A stretch of 64,000 bases of DNA from Mycobacterium sp. 1081908.1 (GCF_001673535.1 NZ_LZLY01000068.1:62001-126000), one strand, 5' to 3'; counted from the first letter of the stretch, positions 44,825-53,783 are shown. Translations and numbers: made by a program. The notes: a model not told the origin generated them from the letters alone.

Positions 44825-44849
44825 GCCTACCGTTGCTACAACGGTAGGC
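44825..44849. promoter_or_regulatory. Perfect 25-bp palindrome
   Basis: GCCTACCGTTG (44825-44835) and CAACGGTAGGC (44839-44849) are exact 11-bp reverse complements around CTA. It lies between the divergent lactonase region and the SRPBCC gene, 76 bp upstream of the latter. This is the longest perfect inverted repeat seen upstream of a gene here and is a strong operator candidate; no adjacent regulator gene is present. Confidence 0.65.
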
Positions 44850-44925
44850 CTATCGCTAACGCCCGGGTATCTGCTACACCTAGAGACATTTCGACGAACC
44901 GGGCATTCAACAAAAGGGATACGGC

Positions 44926-45402
44926 ATGTCGTTGCTGCAGAAAGACGAGACATTGACGGCCTCGGCCGAGGTGCGGGCCTCGGCGGACCAGGTTTACGCG
45001 GTCGTCTCGGACGTCACACGGATCCCGGAGTGGAGCCCGGAGACCAGGCGCGCGGAATGGCTGGCTCCGGACCGGTTTCGCGCCTGGAACCGCCGTCGGT
45101 TGGGTCGGTGGCGGACCGTCGCGAACGTGGTCGAAGCGTGGCCGGGACACAAGTTTTCGTTCGTCGTCCAGGCCATGGGAGGCGACTGGACGCAATGGAC
45201 GTACCTCATCGAGCCGGGTTCCACGGCCGGTACGACGCTGCTCACCGAGGAGATCCGAATGTGTGTTCCGCTGCCGTTCGGCGTGGTGGTCTTCGAGCGC
45301 CTCTTCCTGTTCGTCCGGGATCGCCGTGCCGACCTGCAGCAGAACCTCGAGGTCTCGGTGAACCGGATCCGCGCGATCGTCGAGGCGGGCGTCAATGCCT
45401 GA
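44926..45402 (+). CDS. SRPBCC-family (START/polyketide cyclase-like) protein
   Basis: A 158-aa helix-grip protein. SAEVRASADQVYAVVSDVTR and IPEWSPETRRAEWL are typical of the N-terminal half, and a long C-terminal helix (ADLQQNLEVSVNRIRAIV) completes the hydrophobic cavity. Such proteins bind lipids or act as cyclases. It overlaps the next SDR gene by 8 bp, so the two are co-expressed, probably from a promoter near the 44825 palindrome. Confidence 0.85.
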   Translation: MSLLQKDETLTASAEVRASADQVYAVVSDVTRIPEWSPETRRAEWLAPDRFRAWNRRRLGRWRTVANVVEAWPGHKFSFVVQAMGGDWTQWTYLIEPGSTAGTTLLTEEIRMCVPLPFGVVVFERLFLFVRDRRADLQQNLEVSVNRIRAIVEAGVNA

Positions 45403-46243
45403 GGAAACGAAATACCAAGACCGGGTCGCCGTAGTCAGCGGCGCCGGCTCCGGCATCGGGCGCGCGCTGACGCTCGCGCTCACCCGCAATGGCGCGCACG
45501 TCGCGGCGTCCGACATCAATCGGGACGGCGTGGCTGAAACCCAGGCCGCCTGTCCGCCCGGCAGCGTCACGACGTATGAGCTCGACATCGCCGACCGCGA
45601 CGCCGTGCTGGCACACGCCGAAGACGTGCGACGGGACCTGGGACCCGCGTCAATGTTGTTCAATAACGCCGGGGTTGACCTGTTCGCCGGCGTCGCGGAC
45701 ATGTCCTGGAAGGACTTCGACTGGCTCGTCGGCATCAACATCGGTGGTGTCGTCAACGGGACCAAGGCCTTCCTGCCGCAGCTCATCGAATCGGGTACCC
45801 AACGGCGCCCGGCGCGGTTGGTCAACCTGTCCAGCGCCTTCGGCCTGATCGCCGTGCCGTACCAAGGCGCATACAGCACTTCGAAATTCGCGGTGCGCGG
45901 GTTCACCGAGGCGCTGCGTCAGGAGATGATCATCGAACGCCGGCCCGTCACAGTGCATTGCGTGCACCCGGGCGTCGTGCGCACCAACTTCGGGACGAAC
46001 ATGCGCACCGCGGATACCGAGGATCCCGACCAGGCGGCCAAACTCTTCGCGCGAGCCGCACTGACGTCTCCCGAAAAGGCGGCGCAGGTCATCCTCCGCG
46101 GAGCCGACAGAAACCGCGCCAGGATTCTCATCGGGCCCGACGGGCGCGTCATGGCCGCGATGCCCCGACTCCTCGGTGCAGGATATGTCGGGCTGCTGGG
46201 CCGGGCGGCGAGGCTCACCAACCTCCGTGGTCAGAACAGCTAG
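45395..46243 (+). CDS. Short-chain dehydrogenase/reductase
   Basis: A 282-aa SDR with SGAGSGIG, NNAGV, NLSSAFG and YSTSK in classical positions, plus VHPGVVRTNF after the active site. The C-terminal extension (about residues 240-282) is longer than in minimal SDRs. It is translated from ATG 45395 within the end of the SRPBCC gene. Its stop codon shares CTAG with the stop of the convergent aldehyde dehydrogenase. Confidence 0.9.
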   Translation: MPEETKYQDRVAVVSGAGSGIGRALTLALTRNGAHVAASDINRDGVAETQAACPPGSVTTYELDIADRDAVLAHAEDVRRDLGPASMLFNNAGVDLFAGVADMSWKDFDWLVGINIGGVVNGTKAFLPQLIESGTQRRPARLVNLSSAFGLIAVPYQGAYSTSKFAVRGFTEALRQEMIIERRPVTVHCVHPGVVRTNFGTNMRTADTEDPDQAAKLFARAALTSPEKAAQVILRGADRNRARILIGPDGRVMAAMPRLLGAGYVGLLGRAARLTNLRGQNS

Positions 46244-47739
46244 CCCCGCGGGTGGCCCCTAAGCCGGCGGTGGGTGCGGGCCCGGGTCATGCGCATCATT
46301 GCATTGGCGTACAGCAGCAGTGATTTCCCGAACGGCGGGGCCGCGGTTCCGGTGATGCTGAACGGCAGATCGTTTCCCACCACCGTGCGGTGGTGGCTGA
46401 ACGTGTCGAAGCCGGCCTTGCCGTGGTAGGCGCCCATCCCGCTGCGGCCCACACCGCCGAACGGCGCCGCCGACGGAATCATTTGCGCGGCAAAGTCGTT
46501 GCGGGCCACCCCGCCGCTGCGGGTGTTGCGCACGAAGGTGCGGAAGTCGGCGTCATCGGGCCCATACCAATACGCGACGAGCGGCGCTGGGCGCCGGTTG
46601 ATGTAGTCGATGGCGTCGTCCAGACGGGAATACCCCTTGACGACTAGGACCGGCCCGAAGATTTCCTCGGCGGCGATCTTCATGCGGTCGTCGACGTCGC
46701 GCACGATGGTGGGCGCGATCTTGCGGGTGGCGCGGTCCGGCAATGACTCCCCCTTCGGCGCAATGGTTTCCACCATCGCGCCGTTGGCCCGCGCGTCCTC
46801 GATCAGGCCGACGACCCGCTCGAAGTTGGCCTGGTTGACGCTCGAACAGTAGTCGGCGTTGGAGACAATGCTTCCGAACATGTCATGCAGCGTGCGCCGC
46901 GCCGTGTCCAGGAAGGCGTCCAGCTGGGCGTCGGGCACGAAAACGTAGTCGGGACACACGCATACCTGTCCCCCGTTGACCATGCGGGCCCGCGCGATCC
47001 GGGTCGCCGATCGATCGACGTCGGCGCCGGGCGCGACGACCACGGGATTCTTGCCGCCGAGCTCCAGGGTCACCGGAACCAGGTTGTCCGCGGCCGCCCG
47101 CTGCACGAGCGCCCCGACCGACGGCGAGCCGGTGAAGAACAGGTGGTCGAAGGGCAGCGAGGCGAACGTGGCCGCCACGTCGGGGCCGCCGGTGACCACG
47201 TCGAGTTCGGCCGGATCGAAATATTTCGGCGCCGTCGCCTTCATCAGCTCGGCGGTGCGGGGGGTGACCTCCGACATCTTGATCATCACGCGATTGCCGG
47301 CGGCGAACGCGGTCGCCGCGGGCAGGACCACGAGGTTGAGCGGGAAGTTCCAGGGCCCGATGATCCCGACGACCCCGAGCGGGGAGGGTTGGACCTCGGC
47401 GCGCAGCCCGGCCACCCGCGCGGCGCGCATCAGCTTGGTCGCCCGCATCCATTGGGCGACATGCGATCTCGTGTGCTCAATGACCGAGATCATTCCGATG
47501 ACCTCGGTGAACAGCGTCGCGGCCCGCGATCGGGTGCCGAAATCGGCGGCCATCGCGTCGACAAACGCGTCCGTGTTGTCGAGCACGAGGGCCATCAGCC
47601 GGTCGATGCGGTTACGTCTGGTGGCAACACCGGGCGGCCCGTCGGCCACGAAGGATTCTCGCTGCCGGTCCAGAACCGCGGTCAGCGCCGCCCGCCGCTG
47701 GTGGACCGCGCTGTCAGCACGTTCATCGAGTGTGCTCAT
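46240..47739 (-). CDS. Aldehyde dehydrogenase (coniferyl-aldehyde type)
   Basis: A 499-aa NAD(P)-dependent enzyme oxidising aldehydes to acids. GIIGPWNFPLNLVVLPAATA is the cofactor region, VTLELGGKNPVVV carries the general-base Glu, and GGQVCVCPDYVFVP contains the catalytic Cys. GVARNDFAAQMIPSAAPFGG and RSGMGAYHGKAGFDTFSHH are typical of the coniferyl aldehyde branch. It is divergent from the P450 at 47847 across the perfect 47778 palindrome and could oxidise aldehydes formed by P450 and alcohol dehydrogenase. Confidence 0.93.
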   Translation of the reverse strand: MSTLDERADSAVHQRRAALTAVLDRQRESFVADGPPGVATRRNRIDRLMALVLDNTDAFVDAMAADFGTRSRAATLFTEVIGMISVIEHTRSHVAQWMRATKLMRAARVAGLRAEVQPSPLGVVGIIGPWNFPLNLVVLPAATAFAAGNRVMIKMSEVTPRTAELMKATAPKYFDPAELDVVTGGPDVAATFASLPFDHLFFTGSPSVGALVQRAAADNLVPVTLELGGKNPVVVAPGADVDRSATRIARARMVNGGQVCVCPDYVFVPDAQLDAFLDTARRTLHDMFGSIVSNADYCSSVNQANFERVVGLIEDARANGAMVETIAPKGESLPDRATRKIAPTIVRDVDDRMKIAAEEIFGPVLVVKGYSRLDDAIDYINRRPAPLVAYWYGPDDADFRTFVRNTRSGGVARNDFAAQMIPSAAPFGGVGRSGMGAYHGKAGFDTFSHHRTVVGNDLPFSITGTAAPPFGKSLLLYANAMMRMTRARTHRRLRGHPRG

Positions 47740-47777
47740 GAGTGACTCCGATACAGACGACCGTGCCCCATATTGTC

Positions 47778-47796
47778 TACTGTAATAATTACAGTA
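47778..47796. promoter_or_regulatory. Perfect 19-bp palindrome (aldehyde dehydrogenase / P450)
   Basis: TACTGTAATAATTACAGTA consists of exact 9-bp arms around a single A. It lies between divergent starts at 47739 and 47847 and is the best member of the family also seen at 25566, 33639, 39943 and 62861. TACTGT fits TANNNT on both strands, so it may combine two face-to-face -10 elements with an operator. Confidence 0.7.
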
Positions 47797-47846
47797 CGAT
47801 CTTACGCAAGGACAGCCTGTTCCTGCTGAAGATGCTGGAGATCTAG

Positions 47847-49043
47847 GTGACGACCAACGTTCAGACGAGTGACGAGACCGTCAGCCTGCGTGACCCCTAC
47901 CCGTTCTTCGCTCATAAGCGGCGGCAGGCCGGTGCGTTCCACGGCACGGTCATGGACTACTCCAAGACGCCCGAGTCGCTGCGGCCCAAGCGCGAATATT
48001 CCGCGGTGTCGTTCGACGCGGTGAACACGGTTTTCCGCGACGGCCGGGTGTTCAGCTCCGCTCCGTACGACAAGACGATCGGCCTCTTCATGGGGCCGAC
48101 CATCCTGGCGATGGAGGGAAAGAAGCATCGCGACCACCGCAACCTGGTGTCCGCGGCGTTCAAGTCCAAAGCCCTTGCCCGCTGGGAGCCCACCATCGTG
48201 CGGCCGATCTGCAACGCGTTGATCGACGAGTTCATCGAAACCGGCGAAGCCGACCTGGTCCGGCAATTCACCTTCGAATTCCCCACCCGCGTCATCGCCC
48301 AACTGCTGGGCTTGCCGGCCGAGGACCTGCCGATGTTTCGCAAGCACGCGGTCGCGTTGATCAGCTACCACGTCAACTACGAGCAGGCGTTCGAGGCGTC
48401 GGCGGCGCTGAAGGATTACTTCGTCGAGCAGATCGAGCAGCGCAAGTCCAAGCCCACCGAGGACATCATCGGTGACCTGGTCACCGCCGAGATCGACGGC
48501 GAAAAGCTCAGCGACGAGGCGATTTACTCCTTCTTGCGCCTGCTGCTGCCCGCCGGGCTGGAGACCACGTACCGGTCATCGGGCAACCTGTTGTATCTGC
48601 TGCTGACCCATCCGGATCAGTTCGCGGCGGTGCAAGCCGACCGCGAGTTGCTGCCACAGGCAATCGAGGAGGGGCTGCGCTACGAGACGCCGCTGACCAC
48701 GGTGCAGCGGTTCGCGACGGAGGACACCGAGCTCGAGGGCGTCGAGATCCCGGCGCGCGCCGTGGTCGGCGTGTGCATCGGTTCGGCGAACCGCGACGAG
48801 CGACGTTGGGAGCGTTCGGAGGAATTCGACATCTTCCGCAAGCACGTGCCGCACATCTCCTTCGCCGCGGGTGAGCACACCTGCCTGGGCCTGCACCTGG
48901 CGCGGCTGGAAACCCGCGTCGCGGTCGGCTGCCTGCTGGATCGGTTGACCAACTTCACCCTGCTGACCGACGACGATCCGCACATCCACGGCCAGCCCTT
49001 CCGTTCCCCGACTGCCCTTCCGGTGACATTCGAGGCGAAGTAG
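47847..49043 (+). CDS. Cytochrome P450 (paralogue of 25685-26911)
   Basis: A 398-aa P450. LLPAGLETTYRSSG (about residue 235) again has Glu in the acid position of the I-helix, EEGLR has ExxR, and FAAGEHTCLGLHLAR holds the haem Cys near residue 345. It is nearly identical in motifs to the P450 at 25685, so one arose by duplication. Start GTG 47847 gives VTTNVQTSDE. It is followed 10 nt later by a CoA-transferase, then a thioesterase and a thiolase-like gene, suggesting hydroxylation linked to CoA chemistry. Confidence 0.93.
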   Translation: MTTNVQTSDETVSLRDPYPFFAHKRRQAGAFHGTVMDYSKTPESLRPKREYSAVSFDAVNTVFRDGRVFSSAPYDKTIGLFMGPTILAMEGKKHRDHRNLVSAAFKSKALARWEPTIVRPICNALIDEFIETGEADLVRQFTFEFPTRVIAQLLGLPAEDLPMFRKHAVALISYHVNYEQAFEASAALKDYFVEQIEQRKSKPTEDIIGDLVTAEIDGEKLSDEAIYSFLRLLLPAGLETTYRSSGNLLYLLLTHPDQFAAVQADRELLPQAIEEGLRYETPLTTVQRFATEDTELEGVEIPARAVVGVCIGSANRDERRWERSEEFDIFRKHVPHISFAAGEHTCLGLHLARLETRVAVGCLLDRLTNFTLLTDDDPHIHGQPFRSPTALPVTFEAK

Positions 49044-49053
49044 GGTCCCCAAA

Positions 49054-50280
49054 ATGATCAAGGTGATGGAGGGCTTTCGGGTCCTCGAGCTTGCGCAGTT
49101 CACGTTCGTCCCGGCGGCGGGGGCGATCCTCGCCGACTGGGGCGCGGACGTCATCAAGGTCGAGCACCCGATGCGCGGCGACACCCAGCGCGGCTTCCTC
49201 AACATGGGCGGCATCCAGGTCGACCCGAATCGGCACCCGCTGATGGAGCATCCCAACCGGGGCAAGCGCAGCGTCGGGATCGATGTTTCGACGCCGGGCG
49301 GCCAGGAAGTGATCTACGAACTGGCCAAGACGTCCGACGTGTTCCTGACCAACTACATGCCGGCACAGCGGCAGAAGCACAAGTTCGACGTGGAGCACAT
49401 CCGCGCGGTCAACCCGAACATCGTGTACGCCCGCGGTTCGGCCTACGGCGACAAGGGGCCCGAGCGCGACGTCGGCGGCTACGACGGGACTGCGTTCTGG
49501 ACGCGCAGCGGCGTGGGGTACGCGCTGACGCCCGAGGAGCTGGGGGGCGCGCTGGGACAAGGCATTCCGGCGTTCGGCGACTCCATCGGCGGCATGTTCA
49601 TCGCCGGCGGCATCTCGGCCGCGTTGCTGCATCGCGAGCGCACTGGCGAGGCTGTCGAATTGGATGTGTCGTTGCTGAGCACGGCGTGGTGGGCCGCGGG
49701 CGCCAGCGTGACGCAGGGCATGGAGACCGGAGAGGTGATGCGAACGTCCATGCCGGGTTCCCTCGCGCCGTCGGTGAATCCCTTCATGGGTAACTACGAA
49801 ACCTCCGACGGCGGGACGATCAACCTGTGCATCATCAGCCCGACGGGCATCATTCGGGACACCTTCGAGCACCTCGGCATCCCCGAGGCCGCCGACGATC
49901 CCCGCTTCTCCGAGGTGCTCCCGCTGATCCAGAACGCCGACGCCGCCGCCGAGCTGATCGCGAAGGCCTTCGCCGCCAAGCCTTTTGCGTACTGGCGCCA
50001 GCACCTGAAGACGATGAAGGGTCAGTGGGCCCCGTTTCAGAGCCTCCTCGACCTCGCCGACGACGAGCAGGCCATCGCCAACGACATGATCGCCGAGGTC
50101 GAAGTGGCAAGCGGCGGAAAGCCGTTCCGCGTCGTGCGTGGCCCCGTCCAGTTCAACCACGAGCCGCTGGTGACGACCCGTGCGCCGCAAGCCTCCGAGC
50201 ACACCGAGATCGTCTTGATGGAGCTGGGCATGGACTGGGACCGCATCGCCGAACTCAAGGACGCGGGGGCAATCGCTTGA
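49054..50280 (+). CDS. CaiB/BaiF (class III) CoA-transferase
   Basis: A 408-aa CoA-transferase. FRVLELAQFTFVPAAGAILA and DWGADVIKVEHP are the N-terminal fingerprint, and DVGGYDGTAFWTRSG contains the Asp that forms the acyl-anhydride intermediate in this class. It would move CoA between a donor thioester and the hydroxylated acid. It is single-domain, unlike the tandem protein at 1970-4360. Its stop overlaps the next TTG start as TTGA. Confidence 0.91.
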   Translation: MIKVMEGFRVLELAQFTFVPAAGAILADWGADVIKVEHPMRGDTQRGFLNMGGIQVDPNRHPLMEHPNRGKRSVGIDVSTPGGQEVIYELAKTSDVFLTNYMPAQRQKHKFDVEHIRAVNPNIVYARGSAYGDKGPERDVGGYDGTAFWTRSGVGYALTPEELGGALGQGIPAFGDSIGGMFIAGGISAALLHRERTGEAVELDVSLLSTAWWAAGASVTQGMETGEVMRTSMPGSLAPSVNPFMGNYETSDGGTINLCIISPTGIIRDTFEHLGIPEAADDPRFSEVLPLIQNADAAAELIAKAFAAKPFAYWRQHLKTMKGQWAPFQSLLDLADDEQAIANDMIAEVEVASGGKPFRVVRGPVQFNHEPLVTTRAPQASEHTEIVLMELGMDWDRIAELKDAGAIA

Positions 50281-51083
50281 CCGACGCCTACTACGAGCTG
50301 GCCGATCCGGACGATCCACTGGGTGAGCGGTTCAGCGCGTCGGATCACGTCATCAGCACGTGGTCGCCGACGATGCAGAACGCGGCGCCGGTCTCGGCGC
50401 TGCTGGTGCGCGCCCTGGAGCGCTGCTCGCCGCGCGACGACGCCCGGTTGAGCCGCGTCGTCGTCGACCTGCTCGGGCCGGTCCCGGTTGACGGGCCGCT
50501 GTGGGTGCGCGCCCAAGTCGAGCGCCCGGGAACCAAGATCGAGTTGCTCAACGCCCAGATGCTGGCGCCGGGGCCCGACGGGCGGCCGCGCCCGGTCGCC
50601 ACCGCGATCGCCTGGCGTTTTCAGGAGGGCGACGCGGCGGAGTTGTTTTTCACACCCACTCCCCCGCTGCGACCGCTCGCCGAGGGGCGCCCCCGTCGGC
50701 CCGACAGTGACGCGAACCAGACCTACATCCAGAGCCTGGATTGGCGCTGGCTGAACGACATCCTCAACGACGTGCCCGGGGAGTGTTGGGCCCGACCGGT
50801 CGTCGACCTCGTCACGGGCGAAGAGATGACGCCAATGCAGCGCCTGTTCGCGGTGGCCGACATCGCCAACGGCATGGGCAGCCGGCTCAGCGTCGCCGAA
50901 TGGCTGTTCCTCAACACCGATCTCACGGTGCACATCCACCGCGTGCCCGAAGGCGAATGGATCGGCGTTCGCGCCGAAAATCATTACGGCCGAGACGGAG
51001 TGGGTGTCTCGGTCGCCACGCTGTTCGACGAACACGGAGCGGTGGCGGTGCTGCAGCAGGCTCAGCTGGTGCGCCGCCGTTAG
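50277..51083 (+). CDS. TesB-like acyl-CoA thioesterase (double hotdog)
   Basis: A 268-aa protein with two hotdog-like halves: STWSPTMQNAAPVSALLVRA in the first, and PMQRLFAVADIANGMGSRLS in the second, followed by VHIHRVPEGEWIGVRAENHY, as in PF13622-type thioesterases. It would release an acid from CoA. TTG 50277 is used because it overlaps the CoA-transferase stop; no ATG fits near the start of homology. Confidence 0.83.
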   Translation: MTDAYYELADPDDPLGERFSASDHVISTWSPTMQNAAPVSALLVRALERCSPRDDARLSRVVVDLLGPVPVDGPLWVRAQVERPGTKIELLNAQMLAPGPDGRPRPVATAIAWRFQEGDAAELFFTPTPPLRPLAEGRPRRPDSDANQTYIQSLDWRWLNDILNDVPGECWARPVVDLVTGEEMTPMQRLFAVADIANGMGSRLSVAEWLFLNTDLTVHIHRVPEGEWIGVRAENHYGRDGVGVSVATLFDEHGAVAVLQQAQLVRRR

Positions 51084-51109
51084 GGCCGCCTGAAGACAAG
51101 GAGATACAG

Positions 51110-52258
51110 GTGACGAACGACGTAGCCATCATCGGGGTCGGTCTGCACCCGTTCGGCCGCTTCGAGGGCAAGTCGGCAATGCAGATGGGTGTCGACGCGA
51201 TCTTTGCCGCGGTCGCCGACGCCGGCATCGAATGGAAGGACGTCCAGTTCGCCACCGGCGGCAGCTGGACGGTGGCAAACCCGGACGCCATCGTCGGCAT
51301 GGTCGGCCTTACCGGCATCCCGTTCACCAACGTGTTCAACGCCTGCGCGACGGCGGCCAGCGCGGTCAAGGCCTGTGCCGACGGGATCCGGTTGGGCGAC
51401 TACGACATCGGCATCGCCATCGGCCTGGACAAGCACCCGCGCGGGGCGTTCACCGAAGACCCGGCGCTGGTGGGGATGCCGAGGTGGTACGCCGAGAACG
51501 GGCAATACCTGACCACCCAGTTCTTCGGCATGAAGGCGAACCGCTACCTGCATGAGCACAACATCTCTCAGCAGACACTGGCCAAGGTCGCCGCCAAGAA
51601 TTTCCGTAACGGGGCGTTGAACCCCAACGCGTTTCGCCGTAAGCCGATCTCCGAAGAGAACATTCTCGAATCGCCGGTCCTGAACTACCCGCTGACCCAG
51701 TACATGTTCTGCGCGCCCGACGAGGGCGCCGCGGCCGCGGTGATGTGCAGGGCCGATATCGCGCACCGCTACACCTCCAAGCCCATCTACCTGCGGGCGG
51801 TCGAGGTGCGCACCCGCCGCTACGGGGCCTACGAGGTCAACACCACCTTCGCGCCGGTGGACGAGGACGTGGCGCCGACGGTGTACGCCGCGCGAACCGC
51901 GTTCGAAAAGGCGGGCGTCGCCCCCGCCGACGTCGACGTGATCCAGCTGCAGGACACCGACGCGGGCGCCGAAATCATTCACATGGCCGAGTGCGGGTTC
52001 TGCGCGGACGGGGATCAGGAGAAGCTGTTGGCCGACGGCGCCACCGAGATCGGCGGCCCGATGCCGGTTAACACCGATGGCGGGCTGATCGCCAACGGCG
52101 AGCCGATCGGCGCCTCCGGGCTGCGCCAGATCCACGAGATCGTCCGCCAGCTCCGCGGCGAGGCGGGCGATCGTCAGGTCCCCGGTGGCCCCAGGGTCGG
52201 GTTCACCCAGTTATACGGCGCCCCCGGCACCGCCGCGGCAACCATCCTGACCACCTGA
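51110..52258 (+). CDS. Thiolase-fold lipid-transfer-type protein (Ltp/SCP-x like)
   Basis: A 382-aa thiolase-superfamily protein. VFNACATAASAVKACADGIR has the nucleophile Cys79. The usual Gly-His-Pro motif near the C terminus reads NGEPIGASG with Glu331 instead of His, and the final Cys-x-Gly motif is replaced by QLYGAPGTA. Such changes occur in thiolase-like aldolases and carriers of the Ltp group, so classical beta-ketothiolysis is doubtful. AAGGAG precedes GTG 51110. No DUF35 partner gene is adjacent. Confidence 0.87.
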   Translation: MTNDVAIIGVGLHPFGRFEGKSAMQMGVDAIFAAVADAGIEWKDVQFATGGSWTVANPDAIVGMVGLTGIPFTNVFNACATAASAVKACADGIRLGDYDIGIAIGLDKHPRGAFTEDPALVGMPRWYAENGQYLTTQFFGMKANRYLHEHNISQQTLAKVAAKNFRNGALNPNAFRRKPISEENILESPVLNYPLTQYMFCAPDEGAAAAVMCRADIAHRYTSKPIYLRAVEVRTRRYGAYEVNTTFAPVDEDVAPTVYAARTAFEKAGVAPADVDVIQLQDTDAGAEIIHMAECGFCADGDQEKLLADGATEIGGPMPVNTDGGLIANGEPIGASGLRQIHEIVRQLRGEAGDRQVPGGPRVGFTQLYGAPGTAAATILTT

Positions 52259-52333
52259 GCTCGGCAGGCACAGAACCGCATGGCGCGCCGAGGTTTTGGG
52301 CGTTTCCATGTCGGCTCCCGCAAGGGTTGACCC

Positions 52334-52933
52334 TTACGCGAGGTCGCTGCGGAAGGACACGATCTGCTTCCAGCGGTTCCCCTCCGATTCGACGAACGCG
52401 AAGCCCTCGGGTTCGGCCAGTTCGCGCAGCTGCCGGACGCTGAGCCGGTCGGGGTCGGGGAACATCTCCAGAAAGACCAGTCGCCCACCCGGTTTCAGGA
52501 CGCTGCGCAGCGATCGGAGACACGCCCGCGGGTCGGGCACCTCTCCGATCACCGCGGCTAGGAAGGCGACGTCGAAGGTGCCATTTGGGAAGGGGAGTCC
52601 ATCACCCGCCTCACCGGCCGTGAAGCCGACGTCATGGAAGCCGGCCCGCACGAGCTGCCGCTCGGCTTTCTCGAGCATTTCCGGCTGGACGTCGAAAAGA
52701 TCCAGCTTTCCCGCGTCGAGTCGCTTCGCGATCTCCACGCTGAAAAAGCCCGGGCCCGGCCCAATTTCGAGGACGCGCTCTGTGCCGTTCAGGCCGAGAC
52801 GCTCGATGATGCCGGCCGGTTTCATCATGACCCGGCGTAGTGGGTTGTTCAGCATGATGGCCGCTTGGTGCGGGAAGGGAGAGTGCACCTCGCGCTGCTT
52901 GCGCCTCAGCGCGCCCAACAATGTATCCGTCAT
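52334..52933 (-). CDS. SAM-dependent methyltransferase (class I)
   Basis: A 199-aa Rossmann-fold methyltransferase. VLEIGPGPGFFSVEIAKRL is motif I, DLFDVQPEMLEKA the acidic loop, and FDVAFLAAVIGEVPDP and LKPGGRLVFLEMF later motifs, as in the UbiE/Methyltransf_11 group. The substrate is unknown. TACCCT at about 52940-52945 on the minus strand is a possible -10 giving a leaderless transcript from ATG 52933, and it lies in the palindrome AGGGTACCCT. Confidence 0.88.
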   Translation of the reverse strand: MTDTLLGALRRKQREVHSPFPHQAAIMLNNPLRRVMMKPAGIIERLGLNGTERVLEIGPGPGFFSVEIAKRLDAGKLDLFDVQPEMLEKAERQLVRAGFHDVGFTAGEAGDGLPFPNGTFDVAFLAAVIGEVPDPRACLRSLRSVLKPGGRLVFLEMFPDPDRLSVRQLRELAEPEGFAFVESEGNRWKQIVSFRSDLA

Positions 52934-53069
52934 GAAGTTAGGGTACCCTTACTAAGCCGGATTGCAATAGGTTGCAAAGACCTCGCACCGAGCGCACGTC
53001 GAGTGACGCGAACCCCCGGTAACTTTCGGCCGGCCCGCTTCGTCGTAGTGGCGAACGGGAGGAGTTCTC

Positions 53070-53783
53070 ATGAGAATCGTGATCTTTGGCGCCAATGGAG
53101 CGACCGGACGGCTGCTGACGCGTCGGGTGCTGGACGCCGGCCACTCGGCCGTGGCGGTGACCCGGCGGCCCGACAAGTTTCCCATCTCCGATGCGCGGCT
53201 GACGGTCGCGGGCGCCGACGCGCGGTGCGACGGCCTCGCCGGGATCGTCGCCCGCGCCGACGCCGTGCTGTCGACGCTCGGGGTGCCGTTCACGCGCCAA
53301 CCCGTCGACACGTATTCCGTCGGCACCCGCAACGTCGTGAACGCCATGCGCGACTCGGGCGTCAACCGGCTTGTCGTCGTGAGCTCAACCGGCGCCCACC
53401 CTGCCCGCGGCCGGCGCCAGGCGCCGCTGCCGCTACGGCTGTTCGAGCCGATCATCGCCCGCACCATCGGCAAGACGGTCTACCAGGACATCCGGCGGAT
53501 GGAGACACTTGTCCGGGAGAGCCGCCTGGACTGGACGATCGTGCGTCCGTCGGGCTTGTTCGACCTGCCGCGGGTTACGAATTACGTTGCGGGAGAGCTC
53601 GAACCGGTGGGCGCGTTCACCGCACGCGCCGATCTGGCGGACTACCTCGTCCAGCTCGCCCAGGACGGTGCGGCGGGGCGGAAGACCGTCGTCGTCTCGA
53701 CGACCGAGCAGACGCCGACGGTGTGGGAGATGGTCCGGCGCGAGGCGTTCAAGAGTGACGCACCGCGCGAGGTGCCGGCTTAA
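53070..53783 (+). CDS. NAD(P)-binding protein (NmrA/atypical SDR)
   Basis: A 237-aa protein with IFGANGATGRLLTRRVLDAG as a typical atypical-SDR cofactor loop, then VVVSSTGAHP and WTIVRPSGLFD. The classical Tyr-x3-Lys is not obvious, so it may be an NAD(P) sensor or an atypical reductase. GGGAGGAG lies 9 nt before ATG 53070. It is divergent from the methyltransferase across about 135 bp. Confidence 0.85.
   Translation: MRIVIFGANGATGRLLTRRVLDAGHSAVAVTRRPDKFPISDARLTVAGADARCDGLAGIVARADAVLSTLGVPFTRQPVDTYSVGTRNVVNAMRDSGVNRLVVVSSTGAHPARGRRQAPLPLRLFEPIIARTIGKTVYQDIRRMETLVRESRLDWTIVRPSGLFDLPRVTNYVAGELEPVGAFTARADLADYLVQLAQDGAAGRKTVVVSTTEQTPTVWEMVRREAFKSDAPREVPA

Noticed and set aside
52940..52949. AGGGTACCCT near TTAGG and CTAA as an IdeR iron box
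   Set aside because: Only fragments of the TTAGGTTAGGCTAACCTAA-type consensus are present and the spacing is wrong; a leaderless -10 explains the position better.
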